From contig NZ_CP031557.1 of assembly GCF_003403075.1 (NCBI RefSeq), forward strand, positions 1,612,001 to 1,676,000: a DNA stretch of 64,000 nt. The letters run 5' to 3'. Under the pieces are notes generated by a model, which worked only from the letters and a program-made list of their open reading frames with translations, was not told the origin of the DNA and made no database searches. Numbering within the stretch: position 1 is the first letter of the stretch; each line of letters starts with the position of its first letter. Below are positions 28,237 to 36,975 of the stretch, piece by piece. The stretch comes from Flavobacterium psychrotrophum (GTDB lineage Bacteria; Bacteroidota; Bacteroidia; Flavobacteriales; Flavobacteriaceae). The translations under genes were made by a program, and so were the position numbers.

Positions 28237-28327
28237 ACCTGCAAGGTTTCCAAAACCTTGTAGGTTTATTATTATGTTAATTAAGATGATAAATTGAATA
28301 CCTACAAGGTTTTCGAAACCTTGCAGG
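28237..28327. repeat. Pair of inverted palindromic repeats inside the arginine operon
   Basis: Two units (28237-28265 and 28300-28327) are each nearly perfect palindromes built on CTGCAAGGTTT / AAACCTTGTAGG. They are inverted relative to each other with one central difference. They fill the gap between argD and argF'. A transcript would fold into two hairpins or one long stem. This looks like a dispersed REP-like element of the genus. Confidence 0.8.
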
Positions 28328-28336
28328 AACCTGAGC

Positions 28337-29467
28337 TTATATTGATAACGCATTTTTTAATCCCTCAAAAAACACATCTACATCAGCCTTAGTTATAGAA
28401 AGTGGAGGGAGGATGCGCAATAGATTCTTCTGAGAAGCATTACCTGTAAAAATATGCTCGTTATAGATAAGTTTTTTGCGAAGCTCAGTTACATCAAAGT
28501 CAAATTCAAGGCCCAGCATCAGTCCACGTCCTTTAATGTTTTTAACTTGTGGAATATCTGCTGCTTTATCCTTAAAATAAGCACTGATGGTATTTACATT
28601 ATCAATAAGGTTTTCTTTTTCGATAACATCCAAAACCGATAACGCCGCAGCACAGGCCAGGTGGTTACCCCCAAAGGTTGTGCCCAGCAAGCCGTATTTA
28701 GCCTCAAATTTTGGAGAGATAAGGATGCCGCCGATAGGGAAGCCGTTACCCATGCCTTTTGCCAGAGAAATAACATCAGGAGTAATATTGTGATGTTGGT
28801 GCGCAAAAAACTTACCCGAGCGGCCGTAACCGCTTTGTATCTCGTCTAAAATAAGTACAACGTTATTATCATTGCAGGCTTTTTCAATCAATTTAAAAAA
28901 TTCGGTAGTAGCCTGGTCAAGACCGCCTACGCCCTGTATGCCCTCGATGATAACGCAGCTAGCATCGCCTTTGGCTATTTCAGCCATAAAAGCAGCTTCG
29001 TTATTAAGTTCAAGGAAAACAACTTCATGTCCGGCATTAACCGGCGCAACTATAGAGGGGTTATCTGTAGCGGCTACAGCAGCCGATGTACGTCCGTGAA
29101 AGGCTTTTTTAAAGGCAATGATCTTCTTTCTCCCATTGTGGAATGATGCCAGTTTCAGGGCATTCTCATTTGCCTCAGCACCTGAGTTACACAGGAACAA
29201 TGTAAAATCAGGATATCCTGATTGTTCCGGTAGTTTTTTGCCCAGTGCTTCCTGTATAGGATTTTCTATGGAGTTTGAGTAGAAGCCTATTTTAGCCACC
29301 TGCTCACTTACTGCTTTTACATATTGCGGGTGGGAGTGCCCGGCAGAAATTACGCCATGGCCTCCGTAAAAATCCAGGTATTCCTGGCCTTTATCGTCCC
29401 ACACTTTAGCGCCCAGCGCTTTTACCGGGGTAATGTTATATATGGGGTATACGTTAAATAAACTCAT
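28337..29467 (-). CDS. argD: Acylornithine aminotransferase
   Basis: The 376-residue class III, PLP-dependent aminotransferase forms N-acylornithine from the semialdehyde with glutamate as donor. The N-terminus reads FNVYPIYNI, followed by DFYGGHGVISAGHSHP. LILDEIQSGYGRSGKFFAH near residue 205 and SLAKGMGNGFPIGG near residue 235 contain the cofactor aspartate and Schiff-base lysine. GTTFGGNHLACAA follows. Because the carbamoyltransferase uses an acylornithine, the acyl group is kept here. It lies 61 bases after argC, with a short C-rich/G-rich hairpin at 29507-29518 in the gap. Confidence 0.93.
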   Translation of the reverse strand: MSLFNVYPIYNITPVKALGAKVWDDKGQEYLDFYGGHGVISAGHSHPQYVKAVSEQVAKIGFYSNSIENPIQEALGKKLPEQSGYPDFTLFLCNSGAEANENALKLASFHNGRKKIIAFKKAFHGRTSAAVAATDNPSIVAPVNAGHEVVFLELNNEAAFMAEIAKGDASCVIIEGIQGVGGLDQATTEFFKLIEKACNDNNVVLILDEIQSGYGRSGKFFAHQHHNITPDVISLAKGMGNGFPIGGILISPKFEAKYGLLGTTFGGNHLACAAALSVLDVIEKENLIDNVNTISAYFKDKAADIPQVKNIKGRGLMLGLEFDFDVTELRKKLIYNEHIFTGNASQKNLLRILPPLSITKADVDVFFEGLKNALSI

Positions 29468-29528
29468 CTTTAAATTTGTGGTTTATTGTTTATAGTTTGT
29501 TGTTCTCCCCCTTTGGGGCAGGGGGCTG

Positions 29529-30506
29529 TTAAAACCCCTGAGCTTTCAATTTAAGTCCTGTAGTTTCTTCAAGGCCAAACATAAGGTTCATATTTTCAAT
29601 AGCCTGTCCGCTTGCACCTTTTATAAGGTTATCTATTACTGACGTTATAAGTAAATATTTACCCTGTTGCTCAAGGCTTATAAAGCAATTGTTCGTTTGT
29701 AATACCAGCTTCATATTAACGCTGTTTGTAGTAATCTTTACAAACGGCTCAGATGCATAATATTCAGTATATAATTTTAGGACTGCATCAAAATCAGCAG
29801 GAAGTTTAGTATATAATGTTGCAAAAATACCACGCGGAAAATCGCCACGGTTAGGGATAAACAATAACTCTTCGTTAAATGCTTGTTGGGTTAATGCTAA
29901 ACTTTGAATGATTTCACCTAAATGCTGATGGTTAAATGCTTTATAATGACTCATATTGCCCATTCTCCACGGGTGGTGCGACGTAGCCGATGGCATTACA
30001 CCCGCGCCCGTACTGCCTGTTGTGGCGTTAATGTGCACAGTGTTGTTGAGTAAATTATGTTTAGCTAATGGGAGCAAAGCCAACTGTATAGCTGTAGCAA
30101 AACAACCGGGGTTAGCAATATATTGTGCCGATTTAATAGTATCACGATTCAGTTCCGGCAGGCCATAAACAAAGGTTTTACCTTTAAAATCAGCATCTGC
30201 CGTAAGGCGGAAATCATTACCTAAGTCAATTATCTTAGTAGTATTTGAAAAAGTATTGGCTTCTAAAAATGCTAACGATTTACCATGGCCCAAACATAAA
30301 AATACTACATCTATATCTGGGTTAACGGCATCGGTAAAATTAATATCGAGTGTGCCATACAGGTCTTCATGTACCGAAGCCACGGGGCTGCCGGCATTAG
30401 TAGTACTGTACACAAAATCGATATGCGCTTCAGGATGATTGACTAACAAGCGCAGCAATTCGCCTGCCGTGTAGCCCGATCCTCCTATGATGCCTATGTT
30501 AATCAT
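29529..30506 (-). CDS. argC: N-acyl-gamma-glutamyl-phosphate reductase
   Basis: The 325-residue NADPH-dependent enzyme makes the glutamate semialdehyde step of the pathway. IGIIGGSGYTAGELLRLL at the N-terminus is the nucleotide-binding loop. YIANPGCFATA near residue 133 carries the catalytic cysteine. HINATTGSTGAG and FIPNRGDFPRGIFATL are the later conserved blocks; the enzymes' general-base His is in the region around residue 196. Its start codon overlaps the end of argG by eight bases, indicating translational coupling. Confidence 0.95.
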   Translation of the reverse strand: MINIGIIGGSGYTAGELLRLLVNHPEAHIDFVYSTTNAGSPVASVHEDLYGTLDINFTDAVNPDIDVVFLCLGHGKSLAFLEANTFSNTTKIIDLGNDFRLTADADFKGKTFVYGLPELNRDTIKSAQYIANPGCFATAIQLALLPLAKHNLLNNTVHINATTGSTGAGVMPSATSHHPWRMGNMSHYKAFNHQHLGEIIQSLALTQQAFNEELLFIPNRGDFPRGIFATLYTKLPADFDAVLKLYTEYYASEPFVKITTNSVNMKLVLQTNNCFISLEQQGKYLLITSVIDNLIKGASGQAIENMNLMFGLEETTGLKLKAQGF

Positions 30507-31695
30507 ATTTTTCGTTGTTTACGTGCGCATAAATATTCTGCGCATTGCCTACAATTTTGATAAAGCCTTTAGCATCATCTGCGCTCCAGGCGTTGTTTAC
30601 TTCGCCATACTGCCCAAAGCTGCTGTTCATAAGGTCGTGTTCCGACTCAATACCATCAAGCGAAAAATGATATGGCTTGAGACTTACAGTAACTGTTCCT
30701 GTAACTGTTTTTTGAGTATCTTCTAAAAAGGTCTCTATGTTACGCATTACCGGATCAAGGTATTGCCCTTCATGGAAAAGCATGCCATACCAGTTGCCCA
30801 GTTGTTCTTTCCAGTATTGTTGCCATTTACCCAGCGTATGTTTTTCCAACAGGTGGTGCGCTTTAATGATGATTAGCGGAGCTGCTGCTTCAAAACCTAC
30901 ACGGCCTTTAATACCTATAATAGTATCGCCCACATGTATGTCGCGTCCTATGGCAAATGCCGAAGCCAGCGCTTCAAGCTTTTGTATGTTAGCCGATGGC
31001 TTATCAAATTCATTATTGATACCTTTAAGTTCGCCTTTTTCAAAATGAAGGATAACTTTTTCAGGTTCTGTTTTTTGCAGTTGTGATGGATACGCCGAAT
31101 CGGGCAGGGGCTGGCCTGAAGTCAGGGTTTCTTTGCCGCCTACGCTTGTACCCCAAATACCTTTGTTTATAGAGTATTGTGCTTTTTCCCAACTGTATTC
31201 CACACCGTTTTGTTGCAGGTAAGCTACTTCTTCCTGGCGGCTAAGCTTTAGGTCGCGGATAGGGGTAATGATTTCCATCTCCGGGGCAATGGTCTGGAAA
31301 ACCAGGTCAAAGCGTATCTGGTCGTTGCCGGCACCAGTACTGCCGTGTGATATGGCTTCTGCACCCACTTTTTTAGCATAGCGCACGGTTTCCAGTGCCT
31401 GGAACACACGCTCTGCACTTACCGAAAGGGGATAGGTGTTGTTTTTAAGTACATTGCCATACACCAAATATTTAATGGCTTTATCATAGTACTTATCTAT
31501 AATATCGAGGTTAAGGTGGTTAGCGCTGCCCAGTTCATAGGCACGCTTTTCTATGGCCTGCAACTCTTCTTCGCCAAAGCCACCGGTGTTAATTAAAATG
31601 GTATGAACTTCATACCCCAGTTCGTTCTTTAGGTACTTAAGGCAGTAAGAGGTATCCAAACCTCCGCTGTATGCCAAAACCACTTTTTTACTCAT
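30499..31695 (-). CDS. argG: Argininosuccinate synthase
   Basis: The 398-residue enzyme joins citrulline and aspartate using ATP. VVLAYSGGLDTSYCL at the start is the N-type ATP pyrophosphatase P-loop. GSTGAGNDQIRFD near residue 115 and the later KGRVGFEAAAPLI match the family. Placed second in the operon, directly after the acyltransferase with an eight-base overlap, and before argC with another eight-base overlap, it is tied tightly to the early enzymes even though it acts near the end of the pathway. Confidence 0.95.
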   Translation of the reverse strand: MSKKVVLAYSGGLDTSYCLKYLKNELGYEVHTILINTGGFGEEELQAIEKRAYELGSANHLNLDIIDKYYDKAIKYLVYGNVLKNNTYPLSVSAERVFQALETVRYAKKVGAEAISHGSTGAGNDQIRFDLVFQTIAPEMEIITPIRDLKLSRQEEVAYLQQNGVEYSWEKAQYSINKGIWGTSVGGKETLTSGQPLPDSAYPSQLQKTEPEKVILHFEKGELKGINNEFDKPSANIQKLEALASAFAIGRDIHVGDTIIGIKGRVGFEAAAPLIIIKAHHLLEKHTLGKWQQYWKEQLGNWYGMLFHEGQYLDPVMRNIETFLEDTQKTVTGTVTVSLKPYHFSLDGIESEHDLMNSSFGQYGEVNNAWSADDAKGFIKIVGNAQNIYAHVNNEKYD

Positions 31696-32323
31696 TGTCT
31701 TTCTCTTTTTTAAGGAACAGCGCCTGCTTAATACTTTTTAAACGGGCAAGCACTTTGTTATTAAATGTATATTGGTCTTCTTCTTTACTTTTTTTCTCGG
31801 CAGGGTCATACAGCATACCGGTGCACAGGCACATTTTGTACTCTTTGCGTTGCAGTATGTCGTAGTTATTACAGCCGCTGCACCCTTTCCAGAAGGATGG
31901 GTCATCTGTAAGTTCGCTAAAAGGTACAGGCTTATAACCCAGTTCTGAGTTTATCTTCATTACAGCAAGTCCCGTAGTGATACCAAATATCTTGGCACCG
32001 GGATATTTTTCCTGGGAGTAGTTAAATACACGCTCTTTTATTTTCTTGGCAAGGCCAAGATTGCGAAAATCAGGGTGTACAATAAGTCCGGAATTGGCCA
32101 CAAATTTGCCATGGCTCCAGCTCTCAATGTAGCAAAATCCTGCAAACTTACCGTCGCCTATTGCAATAACGGCATCTTTATGTTGCATCTTAGTAACAAT
32201 ATATTCGGGCGTGCGTTTGGCAATGCCGGTACCGCGCTGTATGGCAGATTCGTACATGGTATCTACAATTTCCTGTGCAAATTTGTAGTGCTCTTCGCTG
32301 GCTATTACAATGGATATATTCAT
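31688..32323 (-). CDS. GNAT acyltransferase, candidate glutamate N-acyltransferase of the arginine pathway
   Basis: The 211-residue protein has a GNAT fold. HPDFRNLGLAKKI (about residues 83-95) holds the acyl-CoA pyrophosphate loop RxxGxA, and a beta4/beta5 region precedes it. After the GNAT core a short Cys cluster appears (C148, C151, C165, C167) and then a charged tail. No argJ or recognisable argA is present, yet argB, argC, argD and argE are, so something must acylate glutamate. This first gene of the operon, overlapping argG by eight bases, is the natural candidate. Whether it uses acetyl-CoA or succinyl-CoA is not readable. Confidence 0.85.
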   Translation of the reverse strand: MNISIVIASEEHYKFAQEIVDTMYESAIQRGTGIAKRTPEYIVTKMQHKDAVIAIGDGKFAGFCYIESWSHGKFVANSGLIVHPDFRNLGLAKKIKERVFNYSQEKYPGAKIFGITTGLAVMKINSELGYKPVPFSELTDDPSFWKGCSGCNNYDILQRKEYKMCLCTGMLYDPAEKKSKEEDQYTFNNKVLARLKSIKQALFLKKEKDNE

Positions 32324-32580
32324 TTCAGCTTAAGAAATAAAGTATATAAAGTTCAATAATAAATAAGGATAGTTTCGTGGGATACGGGCAGGACGGACCC
32401 ACCCAAAATATATGCAGACCGTTAAGGCCTGAAGCGCCTCGGGCTCAGGAAAGAATTAAGGTTGCTGATGTAAGCAAGATCCCCAATTATAGAAGCGGTA
32501 AAAACAGATGTGTTTTTCAATATAATTAAAAATAAAAATGAACGGTTAATGCAAATTGCAATTCAGCTTTATTTACGGCT
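32324..32580 (-). promoter_or_regulatory. Structured leader of the arginine operon
   Basis: About 250 untranslated bases lie between the probable -7 box (32582-32589) and the first operon gene. The part from about 32375 to 32485 is much richer in G and C than the flanks. On the minus strand it contains hairpins such as CCTGAGC...GCTTCAGG (32450-32429) and GTGGG...CCCAC (32396-32373). It does not match the SAM, TPP, FMN or cobalamin consensus that I can recall. A cis-regulatory RNA is inferred from length, folding potential and position. Confidence 0.4.
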
Positions 32581-32581
32581 G

Positions 32582-32589
32582 CAAATGTA
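32582..32589 (-). promoter_or_regulatory. -7 box of the arginine operon
   Basis: The minus strand reads TACATTTG (TAnnTTTG). No other match lies closer to the operon's first ATG at 32323. No clear -33 TTG is seen. The remaining 32590-32853, up to the OmpA promoter, is AT-rich and I see nothing in it. Confidence 0.5.
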
Positions 32590-32853
32590 TATCATTTGAA
32601 AAATACATCGCCTAAAAAAATCATAAAAAAATCAATTATCACTAATATGATATAAAATGTTGCAAAATATTGCAGGATGCGTAAAATTATATGATTAATG
32701 TATTTGGTAAAGTTAGGGAATTTCTCTCAGTGTAATATTTAATCTAAGAAAAGTCCAGAGCCAATAACATTACTTAAGAGTCTAAATTAACTTCAGGTTA
32801 AGAGGGGATTAGTCTATTGTTTGAGCACATTAAATTAGGCTTTTTTTAAGATA

Positions 32854-32880
32854 TTGAATATTTATGAAGCTATATATTTG
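32854..32880 (+). promoter_or_regulatory. Promoter of the OmpA-family lipoprotein gene
   Basis: TTG (32854-32856), a 16-base spacer and TATATTTG (32873-32880) form a Bacteroidetes-type -33/-7 pair, 24 bases ahead of the ATG at 32905. Confidence 0.65.
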
Positions 32881-32904
32881 ATTAAACATAAATTGTAAAT
32901 AATT

Positions 32905-33936
32905 ATGAAAGTATCGTTTATTGCTTACACCGCTTTAGCTGTGTGTGTTATTTCATGCAAAAACAATTCAGCCGATAATACTAAAGTTGTTGAAACTACC
33001 GATAGCATTGCCCCTGATAATGAAAAGGCAAACGCTACAGTTGTGACTGAACAAATAAACTGGGATGATGTGCCTGAACTGAATAATATAGGAGATTATC
33101 CTTTTCTTACATCGCCGGAAGGAATTGATGTTCAGGACTGGGGAGATAAGAAAGATGGGATTTCAGAAATATTTGATCTGAGAAAATGGGAAGTATATAA
33201 CGGGACAGGCATTACAGCAGTAGAAGGAAAACTGGCAGTACTGCGCTACGTTGAAGATACAAGTAACGGACTGAAATATGACCAGTATATTTTTGACCGC
33301 AGTTTTTCAGATTATCTTGAAAAGTCAGGAGCTAAGAAAATTTACAGCGGTAAGTTTCCGGAGGATGAAGCGATAAGAGAAAAACTTAAGGAGAATATGT
33401 ATAGTGGTAAGTATGTTACTTATGGGCTGTCTGACGATGAACCGTTTACCGTTTATGTTTTAAAAAACAAAGGCAAAAAGTATATAATTACACTGCAGTC
33501 AAATTCTGCTGCAGGACATATCTATATTGTAGAGCTAAAAGATTTTAACCAGACAATTACTCCTTACAAAGCTAAAGAGATTGAGAAAGACCTTAAAGAC
33601 AAGGGCAAAGCGGTGTTATATATTAACTTTGATACAGACAAAGCAACCTTAAAGCCCGACGGAAAACAAATTGTAGATATTATAAATGAAGTGCTAAAGA
33701 GCGATAATGCGCTTAAACTCTCCATCAACGGTTATACTGATAATACAGGATCTACTGAACACAACCAAAAATTATCGCTTAGCCGTGCAGAAACGATTAA
33801 AAATACTTTGGTGTCGATGGGTATAAGCTCTGCAAGGTTACAAACAAAAGGCTATGGGGCTGATATGCCATTAGCGGCTAACGACAGCGAAGAGAATAAA
33901 GCTAAAAATCGTAGGGTAGAGTTAATTAAGCTCTAA
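32905..33936 (+). CDS. OmpA-family peptidoglycan-binding lipoprotein
   Basis: The 343-residue protein has a lipoprotein signal (MKVSFIAYTALAVCVISCKN, lipobox Cys near residue 19). A middle domain of about 200 residues is unfamiliar. The C-terminal OmpA domain (about residues 235-343) is marked by YINFDTDKATLKPD, NGYTDNTGS and LQTKGYGADMPLA...NRRVEL, with the peptidoglycan-contacting Asp and Arg of the family. It should tether the outer membrane to the cell wall. It is a single gene with its own promoter and a terminator-like hairpin after the stop. Confidence 0.92.
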   Translation: MKVSFIAYTALAVCVISCKNNSADNTKVVETTDSIAPDNEKANATVVTEQINWDDVPELNNIGDYPFLTSPEGIDVQDWGDKKDGISEIFDLRKWEVYNGTGITAVEGKLAVLRYVEDTSNGLKYDQYIFDRSFSDYLEKSGAKKIYSGKFPEDEAIREKLKENMYSGKYVTYGLSDDEPFTVYVLKNKGKKYIITLQSNSAAGHIYIVELKDFNQTITPYKAKEIEKDLKDKGKAVLYINFDTDKATLKPDGKQIVDIINEVLKSDNALKLSINGYTDNTGSTEHNQKLSLSRAETIKNTLVSMGISSARLQTKGYGADMPLAANDSEENKAKNRRVELIKL

Positions 33937-33967
33937 AAATATTTTATTAGCGGTTTTGTAAATATAT

Positions 33968-34003
33968 AATCCGGTTGCAGTATAGCAGCCGGATTTATTT
34001 TTT
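33968..34003 (+). terminator. Hairpin terminator after the OmpA-family gene
   Basis: AATCCGGTTGC pairs with GCAGCCGGATT (one wobble) over a six-base loop, followed by TTATTTTTTAT. The convergent MFS gene ends just beyond. Confidence 0.75.
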
Positions 34004-35227
34004 ATGTCCGGTTTCTCTCAAAAATATTGTCAGCAACAATGCAGTAAGAATACCAAACACAAAGAATAACACGGCGCCTGCAAAATGAGCTTCTTTATTG
34101 GCTGTAGTAAGCAAAGAATTTCCATAAATGTAACTAAACAATGGCCCAAGTAATGAGGTAACCCCAAAGGTTATAAAGTTGATAGCCCCGGTAGCACTGC
34201 CTTTAACCCAGTCTGGGTTAACCTCTTTTATAATGGCATAAGGAAGCATGGCTACTCCGGATGCTATGCCTAAAATAAGGGGAGTAATATAAGGGTGGAG
34301 AAGTGTGGGGAAATATGCAAGTTGCAGCAGGCTTAAGGCCATAATACTTGCCCCAAGTGCCAGCACTTTTTTACGGCTTCCGGTTTTATCGGCCAGCCAG
34401 CCCATAAGCGGACATCCGATAGCCCAGCCTATAGGCACTATAGCCCAGGTAATTGTTGCGGCTGTATAATCAAGACCACGGCCACTCTGGAAAAATGCCA
34501 CACCCCAGGTCATTGCAAAAACAGTAGTAGGAGCAAAGAGTAACCCCGATACTAGACCGCACATATAGCTCTGGATATTTGAAAACACAATTTTATAGGG
34601 CAGCAATATTGATGTATTCGATTTTGATACAGGTACAATTTTATCTTTAGGAGTTTTTCCAAAAACAAAGCCGCCAATGATTAGTGATAAAACACCAATA
34701 ATGATCCAGAAAGCTGCAAGCCCTAAACCATTTTTAAAGAGGGGAGCTGATATGAATTGACCCGCCGACCCGCCCAACATACCAAGGCTTTGCGTAGCAC
34801 CTATAGCGGTAGCAAGGTGTTTTGGCGAAAAGGCCCGCACGGCAAGGTACACACACGCAGGAAATGCAATTGCCGAACCCATGCCCTGTAATAACCTGCC
34901 CGTGTAGCCTGCATACACATCGCTAACGGCAAATAATATACAGCCTATTCCTAATATTACTGTACCTGCAATAAGTGGGTTTTTAGCGCCCATGCGGTCT
35001 ATAAGTAGTCCTGCAGCCAGGCTGATAACAGAATAAGTTACATAGTACATACCTATAAGGCCGCTAACGGCAGCTGTTGGTAATGCAAATGCGATACCCA
35101 GTTCTGGTATCATTATGCTTGGAGCCGAGCGTACTGCATATTCTAAAGCATAGAATAGCAGGCCAAGTACCCATGCAGATATAAATGTTTTTTGTGTGGT
35201 TTTATCAGGACGTATTGAGGTAGTCAT
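33995..35227 (-). CDS. MFS transporter, substrate unknown
   Basis: The 410-residue protein has about twelve transmembrane helices. The MFS signature loop between helices 2 and 3 reads GLLIDRMGAKNP, and the repeat in the second half reads GWLADKTGSRKK. Helix 4 has GRLLQGMGSAIAFPA. These features place it in the major facilitator superfamily, close to organic-anion or sugar-acid carriers in style, but no substrate can be assigned. A perfect 8-bp inverted repeat lies directly upstream of its start. No enzyme gene is clustered with it. Confidence 0.85.
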   Translation of the reverse strand: MTTSIRPDKTTQKTFISAWVLGLLFYALEYAVRSAPSIMIPELGIAFALPTAAVSGLIGMYYVTYSVISLAAGLLIDRMGAKNPLIAGTVILGIGCILFAVSDVYAGYTGRLLQGMGSAIAFPACVYLAVRAFSPKHLATAIGATQSLGMLGGSAGQFISAPLFKNGLGLAAFWIIIGVLSLIIGGFVFGKTPKDKIVPVSKSNTSILLPYKIVFSNIQSYMCGLVSGLLFAPTTVFAMTWGVAFFQSGRGLDYTAATITWAIVPIGWAIGCPLMGWLADKTGSRKKVLALGASIMALSLLQLAYFPTLLHPYITPLILGIASGVAMLPYAIIKEVNPDWVKGSATGAINFITFGVTSLLGPLFSYIYGNSLLTTANKEAHFAGAVLFFVFGILTALLLTIFLRETGHKK

Positions 35228-35233
35228 TATAAT

Positions 35234-35254
35234 ATTGTTTCAAAACGAAACAAT
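35234..35254. promoter_or_regulatory. Candidate operator ahead of the MFS gene
   Basis: ATTGTTTC and GAAACAAT form a perfect 8-bp inverted repeat around AAAAC, 7-27 bases before the MFS start codon. Size and position fit the binding site of a dimeric repressor; no regulator gene is adjacent. Confidence 0.45.
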
Positions 35255-35306
35255 AAATTTACTATATGAAAGTGTAGTAATCACACTATAAATTTATTAT
35301 ATGAAA
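35253..35306. repeat. Two direct repeats, period 35
   Basis: ATAAATTTACTATATGAAA (35253-35271) recurs with one change at 35288-35306. The pair lies in the gap upstream of the MFS gene and could be a duplicated binding site or chance AT-rich repetition. The rest of the 35228-35656 gap holds the operator, a REP-like repeat and a terminator; no gene is seen. Confidence 0.5.
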
Positions 35307-35491
35307 ACTATTACGCTATGTGCAATTTTTTAAGTGTAAAATTATTGGTCTGTTAAAAAACATCCATGTATTTCTACTCATGTCTTTTGAGAAACAAATC
35401 TAATTATAGGATACATTATTTTTACTTAGTTTCAAATACATATAAAAAATCATTGAAAGTACTTATAAAGATCACTTTGGTACTCTTTGTA

Positions 35492-35578
35492 AGATTGCTT
35501 CGTTCCTCGCAATGACGGTACGGATTGGAACGCTTTTCACACGCTGTCTTTGCGAGGGAGGAACGAGCGCGGCAATCT
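35492..35578. repeat. REP-like inverted repeat of the ATTGCGAGGAACGAAGCAATC type
   Basis: The left arm (35492-35517) reads as the reverse complement of the widespread CATTGCGAGGAACGAAGC-type element. The right arm (35551-35578) is a diverged inverted copy, TGCGAGGGAGGAACGAGCGC. The pair would fold into one long stem. It lies between the MFS promoter region and the fahA terminator. Confidence 0.8.
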
Positions 35579-35608
35579 AATAAGTCAAGAATATTAGGTT
35601 TATGATAT

Positions 35609-35637
35609 AAAAAAAACGCTTCGGTAAAGAAGCGTTT
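35609..35637 (-). terminator. Hairpin terminator after fahA
   Basis: AAACGCTTC pairs with GAAGCGTTT around six bases. On the minus strand a run of T follows, and the stop codon of fahA is 20 bases upstream. Confidence 0.88.
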
Positions 35638-35656
35638 GATTATAAAAAAACAATTA

Positions 35657-36943
35657 CTATTTATGTTTTGTAAATGGCGGCAGCAACTTACTGCAAACCT
35701 CGCCAAAGCCTATACGTACATCATTATTCTGGCAGTAACCGCGCATTATAACGCTGTCACCATCGTTTATAAACTTGCGTTCTGTGCCATCTTTAAGCGT
35801 AAGCGGGTTTTTACCGCCCCATGTAAGTTCCAGCATTGATCCAAAACTATCTTCGGTAGGGCCGCTTATCGTGCCGCTGCCCATAAGGTCGCCACTGTTT
35901 ACGCGGCAACCGTTAATAGTATGATGCGCCAGCTGCTGTGCCATACTCCAGTACATATATTTAAAGTTACTGTTGCTAATCACGGTTTCTTCGCCGCCTT
36001 CGGGCTCTATTGCTACCTGCAAATTAATATCATAAGCATGAGCACCTTCCTGCTGAAGGTATTCCAGCGGCTTAGGCTCCTGCTCAGGGCCTTTGGTACG
36101 GAATGGTTCCAACGCATCCAAAGTTACAATCCATGGTGATACAGAAGAGGCAAAATTCTTTGCAAGGAAGGGGCCAAGTGGCACATATTCCCATTTCTGG
36201 ATATCGCGTGCGCTCCAGTCATTAAACAGCACAAGGCCAAAGATATGCTCTTCTGCTTCTTCTACAGGAACAGATTCGCCCATTATATTGGCATCAGTAG
36301 TAATAAATGCCATTTCAAGTTCAAAGTCTACCAGTTTTGAAGGACCAAAAACAGGCTGCGTTTCGCCGTTAGGCAATGTTTGCCCTAAAGGCCTGTGCAC
36401 CGGTATGCCGCTTGGTACAATAGTGCTTGAACGCCCATGATACCCTACAGGCAGGTGCAGCCAGTTAGGCAACAGTGCATTTTCTGGGTCGCGGAACATC
36501 TTTCCAACATTAGTAGCGTGTTCTTTACTGCTATAAAAATCGGTATAATCACCTATAAGTACAGGCAACTGCATTTCTACATCTTCAATCTTAAAAACTA
36601 CAACTTCTTTATGCGCTTCGTTATCTTTTAAGGTTGTATTGTTAGCATCAAATATTTCTGCAATACGGTTACGCACAGCTCTCCATGTTTTTTTTCCGTC
36701 AGATATAAAATCGTTTAGCGTATCCTGCATAAACATATCGTCTGTTAATTCAATGCCTTCAAAATAATTAAGTTGTTGCAGGGCACCCAGGTCTATGGCA
36801 TTATCGCCAATGCGGGTACCTATGGTAACTACATCATCTTTAGTTATAAACACCCCAAACGGAATGTTTTGTATCGGGAAATCGCTGTTATCAGGCACAT
36901 TAAGCCAGGATTTTCTTGTAATATCGTTTGCTGTTAGCGGCAT
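35657..36943 (-). CDS. fahA: Fumarylacetoacetase
   Basis: The 428-residue enzyme cleaves fumarylacetoacetate to fumarate and acetoacetate, the final step of tyrosine and phenylalanine breakdown. The N-terminal SH3-like part opens with [35 protein letters not shown] near residue 120 has the catalytic and metal-binding residues, [13 protein letters not shown] follows near residue 152, and the acidic metal ligands continue at FELEMAF and [14 protein letters not shown] use the ATG at 36943. The frame is open to 37045, but that stretch contains the promoters for this gene and glyA. Other tyrosine-degradation genes are not in the window. Confidence 0.94.
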   Translation of the reverse strand: MPLTANDITRKSWLNVPDNSDFPIQNIPFGVFITKDDVVTIGTRIGDNAIDLGALQQLNYFEGIELTDDMFMQDTLNDFISDGKKTWRAVRNRIAEIFDANNTTLKDNEAHKEVVVFKIEDVEMQLPVLIGDYTDFYSSKEHATNVGKMFRDPENALLPNWLHLPVGYHGRSSTIVPSGIPVHRPLGQTLPNGETQPVFGPSKLVDFELEMAFITTDANIMGESVPVEEAEEHIFGLVLFNDWSARDIQKWEYVPLGPFLAKNFASSVSPWIVTLDALEPFRTKGPEQEPKPLEYLQQEGAHAYDINLQVAIEPEGGEETVISNSNFKYMYWSMAQQLAHHTINGCRVNSGDLMGSGTISGPTEDSFGSMLELTWGGKNPLTLKDGTERKFINDGDSVIMRGYCQNNDVRIGFGEVCSKLLPPFTKHK

Positions 36944-36975
36944 ATCTTTAGTTTGTGTATTGTATATTGTTAATG

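Noticed and set aside
28224-28253. Longer carbamoyltransferase starting at a TTG
   Set aside because: It begins inside the palindromic repeat and adds residues not typical of the family; the ATG at 28223 is better.
32375-32485. Known riboswitch (SAM, TPP, FMN or cobalamin) before the arginine operon
   Set aside because: CTGAG and GCAACC fragments occur, but the ordered consensus blocks of these classes are not present.
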